Source: Actinopolyspora mzabensis
GTDB lineage: Bacteria; Actinomycetota; Actinomycetes; Mycobacteriales; Pseudonocardiaceae
DNA length: 64,000 nucleotides
Assembly (NCBI RefSeq): GCF_900101095.1
Contig: NZ_FNFM01000016.1
Coordinates: 1-64,000, forward strand
Direction of reading: 5' to 3'
Of this stretch, positions 36,041-45,500 are shown one piece after another; position 1 is the stretch's first letter; each line of letters opens with the position of its first letter. The notes beneath the pieces are model-generated. The model was not told the origin of the DNA. It saw nothing but the letters and a program-made list of their open reading frames with translations, and made no database searches. The translations under genes were made by a program, and so were the position numbers.

Positions 36041-37096
36041 TCATTCCCGTTCGGGATGGTAAAGCCGCGTGTAACAGGGCACAGCACCCACCGATCCCGC
36101 CGCGAGCACGGCGTGCACGATCGCCCGTGCGGTCACCTGCGCCGCCGCCGTGCACACCTCGTCCAACGCCGCCAACCATCGAGGCTCGCCCGGCGCGGGG
36201 GTGGTGCGCTCCCCGGTGGCCAGCGCGAAAACCGTGTCCCCGTCGGTCATGCCGTGAGCCGGGCGTATCGCCCTGGCCAGCCCGTCGTGGGCCGCGACCG
36301 CGATCCTGCGGCACTCGGACTTGCCGAAACCGGCGTCGGTGGCCACCACGCCGATCGTGGTGTTGAGCGGGGTGATCGCGTTTCCCGCGCGGTCGGGGCG
36401 GGCGGTGCGCCGCGCCGCCGAGTCGACGGTTTCCGGGGAGGGCCGCGGCAGGTCGAACTCACCTTCGAGACCGCTGTCGAGGGCCCACGGCAGCCCGGTT
36501 GCAGGGTCGATCACGGTTCCCGAGGAGTTGACCGCCAGCAGCGCGCCGACCCTGGTCCCGTCGGCCAGTACCGAACTCGCCGTTCCGAGGCCACCTTTGA
36601 TCGCCCCCGCTACGGCCCCCGTTCCCGCGCCGACGTTCCCGGCGCCCGGATGGCCGGCGGTCCGCGCTTCGCACGCGGCGTAGCCGAAGGTGGCGTCGGG
36701 CCGTCTGCCCCAGTCGCTCATGGGCAGGTCGAACAGCACCGCGGCGGGCACCACGGGCACGACCTCGTGCGGGGTGGGGCCTACGGGCACGCCGTGGCCG
36801 CGTTCGGCCAGCCAACGCATCACACCGTCGGCGGCCGAGAGCCCGTAGGCACTGCCACCGCCGAGCACGATCCCGTGCACCTGGCGCACCAGGTTCTCGG
36901 GAGCCAGCACGTCGGTCTCGCGGGTGCCCGGGCCGGCGCCGCGAACGTCCACGGCGCCGGCGGCCCCGGCGGGTGTGAGTACCGCCGTGCTCCCGGTGGC
37001 CCACCGTTCGTCCAGCCGTCGCTGGTGACCGACCGTGACGCCCGCTATGTCGGTGATCGCGTTGTTGGGTCCCGCGCCGGGAAGCGAATCGACCAT
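36041..37096 (-). CDS. P1/S58-family peptidase (DmpA/NylC-like N-terminal nucleophile hydrolase)
   Basis: 351 residues from ATG at 37096 (GAGG nine bases upstream). An ATG three codons earlier is possible. It begins NNAITDIAGVTVGHQ and has GIVLGGGSAYGLSAADGV, the glycine-rich core of the family. The autocleavage and nucleophile site is near NTTIGVVATDAGFGKSECRRIA. The family includes beta-peptidyl aminopeptidases and nylon-oligomer hydrolases that self-process into two chains. It occupies the position of Rv1333. Its physiological substrate is unknown. Confidence 0.88.
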   Translation of the reverse strand: MVDSLPGAGPNNAITDIAGVTVGHQRRLDERWATGSTAVLTPAGAAGAVDVRGAGPGTRETDVLAPENLVRQVHGIVLGGGSAYGLSAADGVMRWLAERGHGVPVGPTPHEVVPVVPAAVLFDLPMSDWGRRPDATFGYAACEARTAGHPGAGNVGAGTGAVAGAIKGGLGTASSVLADGTRVGALLAVNSSGTVIDPATGLPWALDSGLEGEFDLPRPSPETVDSAARRTARPDRAGNAITPLNTTIGVVATDAGFGKSECRRIAVAAHDGLARAIRPAHGMTDGDTVFALATGERTTPAPGEPRWLAALDEVCTAAAQVTARAIVHAVLAAGSVGAVPCYTRLYHPERE

Positions 37097-37293
37097 GTGC
37101 GTCATCCTCGACGACCGAGGGGTTCGAACGCGAGCGTCCCCGCGAACGGCGGGTCCCGACGCGCCCCGACACGCGGCACCGCACGAGATCCGTTTCGGAC
37201 CGTGGTGCTCCTCGCCGCGTCGCGCAGCGCCGCGAGACGCCGCCCCAGCGGGCGGCAACCGAAACGGAAACCCGGTTCGGACCGCTCGACCAC

Positions 37294-37857
37294 TCAGGAA
37301 GCGAGCGCCTGGATCAGGCTCTCCTGCACCCAGGTCAACCACTGGTAGACGTAGTAGTGCTCGCGTTGCAGCTGGTCCTCGGGCGGATCCTCGGGAACCT
37401 CCTCGGAGACCCCGAGCGCGGTGCCCAGCGCCAACCGCACGTCGTTGAGCGCCGAGAGCCAGCTGTCGGCCTGGTCCTCGGTCAGCGAGACCCTGCCGCC
37501 GCGCTCGGGGCAGGTGTCGAGCACGGTGGCGGCCACCCCGCTCTTGTGCTCGATCAGCTCGGGCTCGTGCAACGAGCGCAGCGCACCGGCCGTGTCGGAG
37601 CTTTCGGCCTCCGGTTCGAAGCTGTCCCGGTCCGGCCGGATGAAGTCGGGCAGCAGCCTGGCGAGGACGCTTTCCTCCGGGGGTGTGCTCGGCCCGGCAC
37701 GCATCCCGGTCAGCTCGGCGAGTTCGTCCTGCGGCGCCTGGTCGGCACGGGCGGTGAGCATGTCCTTGATCTCACCGACGAGCCCCCGGATCACCGCGGC
37801 CTCGTTCGGTTCGAACTCGGTCACCAGCCTGCCGTTGTCACGTGTCCAATCCTGCAC
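37294..37857 (-). CDS. DUF2017 family protein
   Basis: 187 residues from GTG at 37857. It starts WTRDNGRLVTEFEPNEAAVIRGLVGEIKDML and ends with a helical segment (YYVYQWLTWVQESLIQAL), as in the DUF2017 family. It is acidic, without membrane segments, and 17 bases downstream of clpS. The clpS-DUF2017 pair is conserved in actinobacteria (Rv1331-Rv1332), which suggests a connection with regulated proteolysis, but the function is not known. Confidence 0.88.
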   Translation of the reverse strand: MQDWTRDNGRLVTEFEPNEAAVIRGLVGEIKDMLTARADQAPQDELAELTGMRAGPSTPPEESVLARLLPDFIRPDRDSFEPEAESSDTAGALRSLHEPELIEHKSGVAATVLDTCPERGGRVSLTEDQADSWLSALNDVRLALGTALGVSEEVPEDPPEDQLQREHYYVYQWLTWVQESLIQALAS

Positions 37858-37873
37858 TGGATTCGCTGCCCGT

Positions 37874-38167
37874 TCACGAGTCGTGCTGCATGGTGGCCCA
37901 GAGCCCCGCGGCGTGCAGTTTCGCCACGTCGCCCTCCACCTTTTCCTTGGAGCCGGATGAGACCACGGCCCGGCCCTTGTTGTGCACATCCAGCATGAGC
38001 TTGGTGGCGTGCTCCTTGCTGTAGCCGAAGATCTTCTGGAGTACGTAGGTCACGTAGGACATGAGGTTGACCGGATCGTTCCACACGACGGCCACCCAGG
38101 GCCGTTCCTCGCTCGCGGCCTCCTCCGGTTCGGCCTGCGCACTTTCGACTTCGGCGGGCGTGGTCAT
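37874..38167 (-). CDS. clpS: ClpS adaptor for the ClpCP/ClpAP protease
   Basis: 97 residues. After a disordered N-terminal arm (1-25) comes the ClpS core: [41 protein letters not shown]. The Asn-Asp pair (N-D-P-V-N) and the Met/His residues line the pocket for destabilising N-terminal residues. ClpS hands N-degron substrates to the Clp protease. It is divergent from pncB across 73 bases, as in mycobacteria. Confidence 0.96.
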   Translation of the reverse strand: MTTPAEVESAQAEPEEAASEERPWVAVVWNDPVNLMSYVTYVLQKIFGYSKEHATKLMLDVHNKGRAVVSSGSKEKVEGDVAKLHAAGLWATMQHDS

Positions 38168-38240
38168 ACGTCCATTCTCACACGATGGCCTCGGGCGACT
38201 GCCGCCCACGCGGTTCCGGTCGGCACGTAATCTCGCGGAC

Positions 38241-39542
38241 ATGACCGATCCAGCCAGTACAGCGCTGCGCACCGACCACTACGAACTGACCATGCTCAGC
38301 AGCGCCCTGCGCGACGGCACCGCACACCGTCACTGCGTGTTCGAGGTGTTCACCAGGCGCCTGCCGGACGGCCGCCGTTACGGGGTGGTCGGCGGGGTGG
38401 AGCGACTGCTCGAGGCGGTGGAGAACTTCCGGTTCGACGAGCGAGTGCTGGAGAGCCTGGAACGCGACCGGGTCTGTGACCGGCGCACCCTGGAGTGGCT
38501 GGCGAACTTCCGGTTCGCCGGTGACATCGACGGCTACCCGGAGGGGGAGCTCTACTTCCCCGGATCACCGCTGTTGACGGTCAGCGGGACCTTCGCCGAG
38601 GCGGTGCTGTTGGAGACGGTGGTCCTGTCGATCCTCAACCACGACAGCGCGGTCGTGGCTGCGGCCACGCGCATGGCATCCGCCGCCAACGGCAGACGCC
38701 TCATCGAGATGGGGTCCCGACGTACTCACGAGGAGTCGGCGGTGGCCTCGGCGCGCGCCGCGTACCTGGCCGGGTTCGCCGCGACGTCGAACCTGCTGGC
38801 CGGAGCCAGGTACGGGATTCCCACCGCGGGCACCTCGGCGCACGCGTTCACGATGCTGCACGACAGCGAGCGCGAGGCGTTCGAGTCACAGGTCGCCGCG
38901 CTGGGGGCGGACACCACCCTGTTGGTGGACACCTACGACATCACCGAGGGCATCCGCACCGCGGTGGAGGTGGCCGGAACGGACCTCGGCTCGGTGCGCA
39001 TCGACTCCGGGGACGTGGGGGTGCTGGCCAGGCAGGCCAGGGAACAACTCGATTCACTGGGGGCCACCGGGACGCGGATCGTGGTATCCGGTGACCTCGA
39101 CGAGTTCGCCATCGCCTCGTTGCGTGCCGAACCGGTGGACGTCTACGGGGTCGGCACCTCGCTGGTGACCGGGTCCGGCTACCCCACCTGCGGGATGGTC
39201 TACAAGCTGGCCGAGGTGGACGGTCGTCCGGTGGTCAAGCGCAGCTCGCACAAGGAGTCGCGCGGCGGTAGCAAGAACGCGCTTCGCAGGCACAAGCCCA
39301 CCGGAACCGCGCTGGAGGAAGTGGTCCACCGCAACGGCCCCGGCATCGAGCCCCCGGAGGCCGGGCCGCACGACCGGTTCGTGCAGCTGCCGCTGGTCCG
39401 CGGGGGCGAGCGCCTCGATAACCTTCCGGGGCTGGAGGACAATAGGCAACGACTGCGGCACGCGCTGGTGAGTCTGCCCTGGGAGGGACTCAAGCTCTCG
39501 GCGGGTGAACCAGCGATTCCCACGGTGTTCGAGAACTTCTGA
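38241..39542 (+). CDS. pncB: nicotinate phosphoribosyltransferase
   Basis: 433 residues. Conserved blocks: [18 protein letters not shown] (N-terminal), [24 protein letters not shown] (with the catalytic-loop His region), [22 protein letters not shown] and [16 protein letters not shown] (phosphoribosyl pyrophosphate site). It forms nicotinate mononucleotide from nicotinate in the Preiss-Handler NAD salvage route. The next gene encodes nicotinamidase, which makes nicotinate. The ATG lies only 73 bases from the divergent clpS start, so the promoters overlap. Confidence 0.95.
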   Translation: MTDPASTALRTDHYELTMLSSALRDGTAHRHCVFEVFTRRLPDGRRYGVVGGVERLLEAVENFRFDERVLESLERDRVCDRRTLEWLANFRFAGDIDGYPEGELYFPGSPLLTVSGTFAEAVLLETVVLSILNHDSAVVAAATRMASAANGRRLIEMGSRRTHEESAVASARAAYLAGFAATSNLLAGARYGIPTAGTSAHAFTMLHDSEREAFESQVAALGADTTLLVDTYDITEGIRTAVEVAGTDLGSVRIDSGDVGVLARQAREQLDSLGATGTRIVVSGDLDEFAIASLRAEPVDVYGVGTSLVTGSGYPTCGMVYKLAEVDGRPVVKRSSHKESRGGSKNALRRHKPTGTALEEVVHRNGPGIEPPEAGPHDRFVQLPLVRGGERLDNLPGLEDNRQRLRHALVSLPWEGLKLSAGEPAIPTVFENF

Positions 39543-39614
39543 CCCGTCCGGGGCGAGCGCCCCCGAACGAGCGGTGCGACAGGCCGTTGATGTGACGTGG
39601 TACTGGAGGTACGG

Positions 39615-40175
39615 ATGGCCAAGGCGTTGATCGTCGTCGACGTGCAGAACGACTTCTGCGAGGGCGGCGCGCTGGCGGTGGAGGGTGGTGCGGAAACGGC
39701 TGCCGCGATCTCCCGGCTGCTGGCGGAGTCGGACCACGACCACGTGGTGGCGACTCGTGACTACCACATCGACCCGGGTGAGCACTTCTCGGAAGAGCCC
39801 GACTTCGTGACCTCCTGGCCGGTGCACTGCGTGGCGGCTTCCGCGGGAGCCTCGTTCCACCCCGAACTGGACGTGGCTCCGATCGACGCGGTGTTCTCCA
39901 AGGGGCAGTACAGCCACGGCTACTCCGGTTTCGAGAACAACGGTCTGGCGGACTGGCTGGCCGCGCGGGGCGTTCGGGAGGTCGACGTGGTCGGGCTGGC
40001 CACCGATCACTGCGTGCGTGCCACCGCGCTGGACTCGGCCGGGGCCGGGTTCGAGACCCGAGTGATGTTGGACCTGACCGCCGGGGTAGCGGCGGGGACC
40101 GTGCGAGAGGCGCTGCGGCAGCTTCGCGCGGCCGGGGTCGAGCTGACCGGTGAGCCCGTGGTTCGCGGCGGGTAG
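39615..40175 (+). CDS. pncA: nicotinamidase (isochorismatase fold)
   Basis: 186 residues from the ATG six bases after GGAGG. The catalytic triad is Asp in IVVDVQNDF, Lys in FSKGQYSHGYSGF and Cys in LATDHCVRATALD. The metal ligands sit in DYHIDPGEHF. It deamidates nicotinamide to nicotinate for the PncB step encoded just upstream. In mycobacteria this enzyme activates pyrazinamide. There, as I recall, pncA is not next to pncB, so the pairing is a local difference in this conserved neighbourhood. Confidence 0.94.
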   Translation: MAKALIVVDVQNDFCEGGALAVEGGAETAAAISRLLAESDHDHVVATRDYHIDPGEHFSEEPDFVTSWPVHCVAASAGASFHPELDVAPIDAVFSKGQYSHGYSGFENNGLADWLAARGVREVDVVGLATDHCVRATALDSAGAGFETRVMLDLTAGVAAGTVREALRQLRAAGVELTGEPVVRGG

Positions 40176-40277
40176 TCCTCGGAGCCCGGCGCGGAATTCG
40201 GCACGACTCGCTCCCGCGATCCGCAGGACAAGAGGTCGGTGTCCCGAGGGGCGCGGGCCGCCCGAGCGGTGATCACA

Positions 40278-40287
40278 GGGGGGGGGG
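40278..40287. repeat. homopolymer of 10 guanines upstream of dinG
   Basis: Ten consecutive G lie 78 bases before the proposed dinG start, between pncA and dinG. The position would allow slippage to alter promoter spacing or leader length. Confidence 0.75.
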
Positions 40288-40365
40288 CGCCCCGTGGTCG
40301 GAGCTCGAACGGCGCCCCTCGCGGGCGGACGGCTGCGATGCCCGTGGCGCGCTGCGGTAACGTCG

Positions 40366-42660
40366 GTGAACGTGCCGGCATCCGTTCCGAACTGGTCCGT
40401 TCCCGACGTTTTCGAGCCCGACGGCACCGAGGAGCTGCCCCCGGAGCTGACGTCGAACGCGGATTCGAGTCCCGCCTCCCTCACCGTGGAATCCCCCGGT
40501 GGGAGCAAGCAGCGCGACCTCGGGAACGGGGCGGCCGTGAGCGGAAGCGGTCCGACCGCGGGCGGCGTGGAGCGACGGGTCGGAAAAGGCTCCGGAGCGG
40601 CGAAAAGCACGGGGACGGCGACCGCCGGGAACCGGACCGACGTCGAACCCGCCGATCTGTCCACATTGCTCTCCGTCGCGGTGGAGGCCGTCGGCGGCAG
40701 CGAACGGGACGGACAGACCGCGATGGCCGAGGCCGTCGACAACGCGATCGCCTCCGGCGAGCACCTCGCGGTACAGGCGGGCACCGGCACGGGCAAGTCG
40801 CTCGCCTATCTGGTTCCCGCCATCCGGCACGCGGTCACCGCGCACACCACCGTGGTGGTTTCCACCGCGACGATCGCGCTGCAGCGTCAGCTGGTGGATC
40901 GCGACCTGCCCCGGCTGGCGGACGCGCTCGCGGACTCACTGGGGCGCAGGCCCACGTTCGCGATCCTCAAGGGCAGGCGCAACTACCTGTGCCTGAACCG
41001 GATACACGGCAACGCCCCCGACGAGCCGGACGAGGGGGCGCTTTTCGACGCCTTCGCCGCGTCCTCGCTGGAGCGCGAGGTACGCCGGGTGCACGACTGG
41101 GCCTCCGATACCGAGACCGGGGATCGCGACGAACTCGTGCCCGGCGTCTCGGAACGGGCCTGGCGGCAGGTCTCGGTCACCGGTAACGAATGTCTCGGCG
41201 CGCACCGCTGCCCGGTGGGCTCGGACTGCTTCGCCGAGCAGGCACGCAACGAGGCCGGACGTGCCGACATCGTGGTCACCAACCACGCGCTGCTGGCCAT
41301 CGACGCGCTCGACGACCGACCGGTACTGCCGGAGCACGACATGGTGGTCGTGGACGAGGCGCACGACCTGGTCGACCGGGTCACAACCGCTGCGGGTGGC
41401 GAGCTGTCGGGCAACGCGATCAAGCAGGCGGCCCGCAAGTGCGGACGCGCCGTGGAGGAGGAGATCGCGGATCGGCTCAACGAGGCCGGTGAGGGACTCG
41501 AGTTCGTGCTGGGCGAGACCGAACCCGGTCGGCTGGGCGAGCCGTCCCGCCAACTGGCCGCGGCACTGTCCGGTCTCCGCGACGCGGCGGCGGCCTGTGT
41601 GAACGCGCTGGGGCCCGAACAGCGCGAGGACGTGGAGTCGGGCAGCGCACGCAAACTGGCGCTGGCACCGACCCAGGAGATCCAGGACACGGCGATCCGG
41701 CTGCTGGACGCGTTCGAGGAACCGGAGCAGGACCGACGCGACGTGATCTGGATCAGCGCGGAGAACAACCGGCCTCCCTCGTTGAAGGTGGCGCCGCTGG
41801 GAGTGGGCGGGCTGCTGCGGGAGCGGCTGTTCGGGCAGCGCACCACGGTGCTGACCTCGGCCACGCTGGCGCTGGGGGGTTCGTTCGACACGTTGGCCTC
41901 GCAGTGGGGGCTGCCGCCACAGCGGGAGGCGAGACCGGCCACCGACACCGCCACCGCGCAGGAGCCGACCTCGGACGAGTCGGAACCGAGCTGGGTGGGG
42001 CTCGACGTGGGCTCACCGTTCGACTACCCGCGCAGCGGCATCCTCTACGTGGCGCGGCACCTGCCGAAACCCGGGCGCGACGGGCTCCCGGACGCCTATC
42101 TGGACGAGCTCACCGAACTGGTTACAGCGGCGGGAGGACGCACCCTGGGGCTGTTCTCGTCGATGCGCGCCGCGCGGCAGGCCAGTGAACAGCTGCGGGA
42201 ACGACTGTCCACTCCGGTGCTGTGTCAGGGCGAGGACAGCACCTCGCAGCTGGTCGACTCGTTCGCCAAGGACCCGGCCACCAGCCTGTTCGGCACGTTG
42301 TCGCTGTGGCAGGGCGTGGACGTGCCCGGGCAGTCGTTGCAGTTGGTGGTGATGGACCGCATCCCGTTCCCCCGACCGGACGATCCGCTCGCCTCGGCTC
42401 GGCAGCAGGCGATATCGGCACGCGGGGGCAACGGCTTCATCACGGTGGCGGGCACGCACGCCGCGCTGCTGCTGGCGCAGGGTGCGGGCAGGCTGCTGCG
42501 CTCGGCGGGCGACCGAGGGGTCATCGCGATACTGGATCCCCGGTTGAGCACGGCGCGTTACGGCGGGTTCCTGCGTGCCTCGTTGCCACCGTTCTGGAAC
42601 ACCGAGAGCCCGGATGTGGTGCGCGGTGCGCTACGGCGCCTGGACGAAGCAGCGGGATGA
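40366..42660 (+). CDS. dinG: DinG-type ATP-dependent DNA helicase (XPD-like, iron-sulfur)
   Basis: 764 residues from GTG at 40366. The true start is uncertain because residues 1-90 are Ser/Gly/Ala-rich. Superfamily 2 motifs: Walker A AGTGTGKSLAYLVP, motif Ia VVVSTATIALQRQL, DEAH box VVVDEAHDLVDR, motif III LTSATLALGG, motif V/VI GTLSLWQGVDVPG and QGAGRLLRS. Cysteines for the 4Fe-4S cluster are YLCLN and CLGAHRCPVGSDC. The enzyme unwinds DNA-RNA or flapped DNA 5' to 3'. It corresponds to Rv1329c, after pncB and pncA on the same strand. Confidence 0.92.
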   Translation: MNVPASVPNWSVPDVFEPDGTEELPPELTSNADSSPASLTVESPGGSKQRDLGNGAAVSGSGPTAGGVERRVGKGSGAAKSTGTATAGNRTDVEPADLSTLLSVAVEAVGGSERDGQTAMAEAVDNAIASGEHLAVQAGTGTGKSLAYLVPAIRHAVTAHTTVVVSTATIALQRQLVDRDLPRLADALADSLGRRPTFAILKGRRNYLCLNRIHGNAPDEPDEGALFDAFAASSLEREVRRVHDWASDTETGDRDELVPGVSERAWRQVSVTGNECLGAHRCPVGSDCFAEQARNEAGRADIVVTNHALLAIDALDDRPVLPEHDMVVVDEAHDLVDRVTTAAGGELSGNAIKQAARKCGRAVEEEIADRLNEAGEGLEFVLGETEPGRLGEPSRQLAAALSGLRDAAAACVNALGPEQREDVESGSARKLALAPTQEIQDTAIRLLDAFEEPEQDRRDVIWISAENNRPPSLKVAPLGVGGLLRERLFGQRTTVLTSATLALGGSFDTLASQWGLPPQREARPATDTATAQEPTSDESEPSWVGLDVGSPFDYPRSGILYVARHLPKPGRDGLPDAYLDELTELVTAAGGRTLGLFSSMRAARQASEQLRERLSTPVLCQGEDSTSQLVDSFAKDPATSLFGTLSLWQGVDVPGQSLQLVVMDRIPFPRPDDPLASARQQAISARGGNGFITVAGTHAALLLAQGAGRLLRSAGDRGVIAILDPRLSTARYGGFLRASLPPFWNTESPDVVRGALRRLDEAAG

Positions 42661-42734
42661 CCGGGCAGGAGCTGACCACTCGGGGACGAGTTGCTCGGGC
42701 AGGAGCGGACGCCGCGCGGCGAGCCCGGCGCTTT

Positions 42735-42771
42735 CCCGTAGCGGAGCCCGGTGCCCGAACTCCGCTACGGG
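42735..42771. terminator. bidirectional terminator after dinG
   Basis: A 12-base perfect stem (CCCGTAGCGGAG, 42735-42746, with 42760-42771) and a 13-base loop sit between the convergent stops at 42660 and 42777. Confidence 0.65.
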
Positions 42772-42776
42772 TTGGT

Positions 42777-43073
42777 TCACCTGCCGGCCTCGGAAAAGGT
42801 CGTGCCACGTTCGTGCTGCCGGTCGTGATGCCGTTCGGACTGCTCGGGCACCTCCGGATGGGCGTACTCCTCCATGCGCATCGCCGCCCCGAGCGCGAAG
42901 AACGTGGGAGCCCACTCCCCGACGAAAATCCCCCACCTGTCCGCTCGCGCCAGGTTCTCCCCTTGCAATCCCCGGGAAGCAACCCAGGAGATGATCGCGA
43001 AGAGTATCGAGGACAGCCCCGCCACGAACATCTTGTCCGAGTCCATTCCGTACCTACGCAGCATCGAAAGCAT
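42777..43073 (-). CDS. small membrane protein of unknown function
   Basis: 98 residues from the ATG seven bases after AAAGGTGG. Two hydrophobic helices (about 14-32, MFVAGLSSILFAIISWVAS, and 45-62, GIFVGEWAPTFFALGAAM) are separated by a short polar segment. The His/Glu/Arg-rich tail (EEYAHPEVPEQSERHHDRQHE) is cytosolic or metal-binding in appearance. No family is recognised. It stands alone between dinG and the biotin operon. Confidence 0.7.
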   Translation of the reverse strand: MLSMLRRYGMDSDKMFVAGLSSILFAIISWVASRGLQGENLARADRWGIFVGEWAPTFFALGAAMRMEEYAHPEVPEQSERHHDRQHERGTTFSEAGR

Positions 43074-43437
43074 GGCGCCACCTTTCGGATCACGCCCACT
43101 CCCCGGTGACTGGGAAACGCCCCACACGCGGCGAGTCGGGCACTTTTCGGGCCACCCCCCGGATTTCCGGTTTGAGCTTTCGTAAACCCGCCGGGAGCGC
43201 CCTACCGAGGCAGTATGTGTTCTGCTTCACAATGACTGGCCGTAGATTTCGCGTGGCATCCCCGAGCCTCCGGTTGTGGGAACCCCACAACGCGAGGCGA
43301 TCTTTTCTGTAATCGGGCCGGAGCCGGTTAGGTTTGCGCCGCTTCCGTCGGCCGAGCGACGGAGGCCTCACCGGAACAGGGGACAACCATTCCCGTACGG
43401 GTGAGCCGGTTTTCGATCGTTCGCACAGGAGAGCAGC
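43074..43437. promoter_or_regulatory. control region of the biotin-transport operon
   Basis: 364 bases without a gene between divergent transcripts. It should hold the promoter of the biotin operon and any biotin-responsive operator. I searched by eye for a BioQ- or BirA-type inverted repeat and found none convincing. AGGAGA at about 43427 is the bioY ribosome-binding site. Confidence 0.45.
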
Positions 43438-44055
43438 GTGTCCGACTCCGCCCCCTCGCGGGCCGCCTCCCCGAGCCCCGTCGCCAAGCAACGCCGCGGT
43501 CTGCCCGCTGCCGATCTGGCCCGGATCGTGGTGTTCGCCGCGTTCACCGCCGTGCTGGGCACCTTCCCCGGCATCTACCTCGCGGGCTCGGCGGTGCCGA
43601 TCGTGCTGCAGAACACGGGGCCGCTGCTGTGCGGCAGCCTGCTGGGGGCTCGCCGCGGCACCGCATCGGTGGCGCTGTTCCTGGCACTGGTCGCGCTGGG
43701 GTTGCCGCTGCTGTCCGGCGGGCGCGGCGGAATCGCGCCCTTCGTCGGTCCGAGCGCGGGCTTCCTGTTCGGCTGGCTCCTCTCGGCACTCGTGGTGGGA
43801 CTGATCGTGTTCCTCGTCCGCAAACCCACGCTGCCGGTGCTGCTGCTGGCCAACCTGGCAGGCATCACCGTGGATTACCTGGTGGGGCTGCCGGTCATGG
43901 CCGCCGCCATGGGTGACTTCCGAGCGGCCGGAATCGCCATGATCGGTTACGTACCGGGTGATCTCGCCAAGGTCGTGCTGGTGTCACTGGTGGCCGTCGC
44001 GGTGCACCGTGCCTTCCCGAACGCCGCACCGCACCGGGAGCGCACGGCCCGATGA
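43438..44055 (+). CDS. bioY: BioY, substrate-binding component of the biotin ECF transporter
   Basis: 205 residues, GTG start five bases after AGGAGA. Six membrane helices in the BioY pattern: ARIVVFAAFTAVLG, FPGIYLAGSAVPIVLQNTGPLLCGSLLG, GGRGGIAPFVGPSAGFLFGWL and the C-terminal YVPGDLAKVVLVSLVAV. It binds biotin in the membrane with high affinity and works with BioM and BioN encoded four and five genes on. The stop overlaps the next gene (ATGA). The extreme N-terminus is Ser/Ala/Pro-rich. Confidence 0.95.
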   Translation: MSDSAPSRAASPSPVAKQRRGLPAADLARIVVFAAFTAVLGTFPGIYLAGSAVPIVLQNTGPLLCGSLLGARRGTASVALFLALVALGLPLLSGGRGGIAPFVGPSAGFLFGWLLSALVVGLIVFLVRKPTLPVLLLANLAGITVDYLVGLPVMAAAMGDFRAAGIAMIGYVPGDLAKVVLVSLVAVAVHRAFPNAAPHRERTAR

Positions 44056-45500
44056 AGTCCTCCACCCCGCCTCCGCCCCGGAATCACCCCGCCAGCTCGG
44101 AGCCGAGCCCAGCCCTGGCCCTGCCGCCGATCCTGGCGGGTGGCACCCCGCGCACCGTCCGCTCCCCGAACGGCGAGTTCACGGGAACGGAACTGGTGCG
44201 CCGGGCCCACGCCGCGGCCTCCGAACTGGCGACAGCGGGCGCCGGCCCGAACAGCCGTGTGTTCGTCGAAGCCGAGCGGGACCCGACGATCGGGCTGGCC
44301 CGGCTGCTGGGCGCCGACCTGCTGGGATCGGCCACGCTGCTGGCCGATCCGGAGTGGAGCGATACCGAACGGGCCGGTGTGCTGCGCGAGGCCGCGCCGG
44401 ACGTGTTCGCGAGCGGCCCTCTCCCCGGTCCGGCCGATCCGATCCCGCCGGACGGCGACGGCGCGAGGCTGTTCTACCTGCCCACCACCTCGGGCAGCAC
44501 CGGCCGTGCGCGGGTGCTGGCCCGCACTCGGCGTTCCTGGTGGTACAGCTTCGAGTCCTTCGACGTGGGGATCACCGCACGGGACACAGTGCTGATCCCC
44601 GGTCCGCCGAGTTCCTCGCTGTTCCTGTTCGGCGCGCTGCACGCGATGCACCTCGGCTGTGATGTGGAGCTGTCGGAACGTTGGTCGGCGGCCCGGGCCG
44701 CCGAAGCCTGCACCAGGGCCACCGCCGTGCACCTGGTGCCCACCATGCTGACCGCGCTGCTGGCGGTGCTGGAACGCGAGCCGCGGCTGCTCGCCGCGTG
44801 CCGGGTGCGGAGATTCGTGTGCGGTGGGGCGGAGCCCGACGAGGGGCTCCGCCGACGGCTGGGCAACCTGCTGCCCGACTGCGAGCTCGTGGAGTACTAC
44901 GGCTCGGCCGAGCACTCCGTGGTGGCGCTGCGCGGCGCGGACGAACTGCTGCACCCGGCGGAGCACGTCGAGGTCCGGATCGGCGCCCCGGCCGGGACGG
45001 CCAGCGACGGCACCGAGCCCGGCACGCTGTGGGTGCGCTCGCCGTTGCACTTCAGCGGCTTTCTGGAATCGGGCGTGCTGCGCGCCGTCGAGCCGGGTTT
45101 CCACAGCGTGGGTGATCTCGCGAGGGGCTCGCACCGGGACGGTTTCCGGGTGCTGGGCAGGGGCTCGGCGACGATCGAAACCGGCGGCAGGCTCGTCGCC
45201 GCCGAGGAGGTGGAGAACGTGCTGCGCACCGCACCGGGGGTGTTCGACGTGGTGGTGGCCCCCACCCCACACCCCAGATTCGGTGCACTGGTCACCGCCG
45301 TGGTCGAACCCGAGTCCGAGCACGCCGTCGACCTCGCGCGGCTGCGCCGCCTGGCGCGGGACTCGCTCGGCAGCGCACAGCGGCCCCGGCGCTGGGTCTC
45401 GGTGAACGAGCTGCCGCGCACCCCCAGCGGAAAACCCGCGCGCGGCGCGGTGCGCGAGTGGTTGGCGACGGGCGAGCTTCCCACGGAGGTCCCCGGATGA
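44052..45500 (+). CDS. AMP-binding acyl-CoA ligase-like protein of the biotin operon
   Basis: 482 residues, shorter than typical fatty acyl-CoA ligases (500-560). ANL-superfamily motifs: phosphate loop LPTTSGSTGRARVLART, VEYYGSAEHS (the YGxTE-like motif), FHSVGDLAR (ribose-binding Asp), and RTPSGKPARGAV with the C-terminal catalytic Lys near 468. Bacillus subtilis yhfT, an acyl-CoA-ligase gene in the biotin-controlled yhfUTS operon, has the same position. It presumably activates a carboxylate, possibly biotin itself or a biotin-precursor acid, but the substrate is unknown. Overlaps both neighbours by four bases. Confidence 0.82.
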   Translation: MKSSTPPPPRNHPASSEPSPALALPPILAGGTPRTVRSPNGEFTGTELVRRAHAAASELATAGAGPNSRVFVEAERDPTIGLARLLGADLLGSATLLADPEWSDTERAGVLREAAPDVFASGPLPGPADPIPPDGDGARLFYLPTTSGSTGRARVLARTRRSWWYSFESFDVGITARDTVLIPGPPSSSLFLFGALHAMHLGCDVELSERWSAARAAEACTRATAVHLVPTMLTALLAVLEREPRLLAACRVRRFVCGGAEPDEGLRRRLGNLLPDCELVEYYGSAEHSVVALRGADELLHPAEHVEVRIGAPAGTASDGTEPGTLWVRSPLHFSGFLESGVLRAVEPGFHSVGDLARGSHRDGFRVLGRGSATIETGGRLVAAEEVENVLRTAPGVFDVVVAPTPHPRFGALVTAVVEPESEHAVDLARLRRLARDSLGSAQRPRRWVSVNELPRTPSGKPARGAVREWLATGELPTEVPG

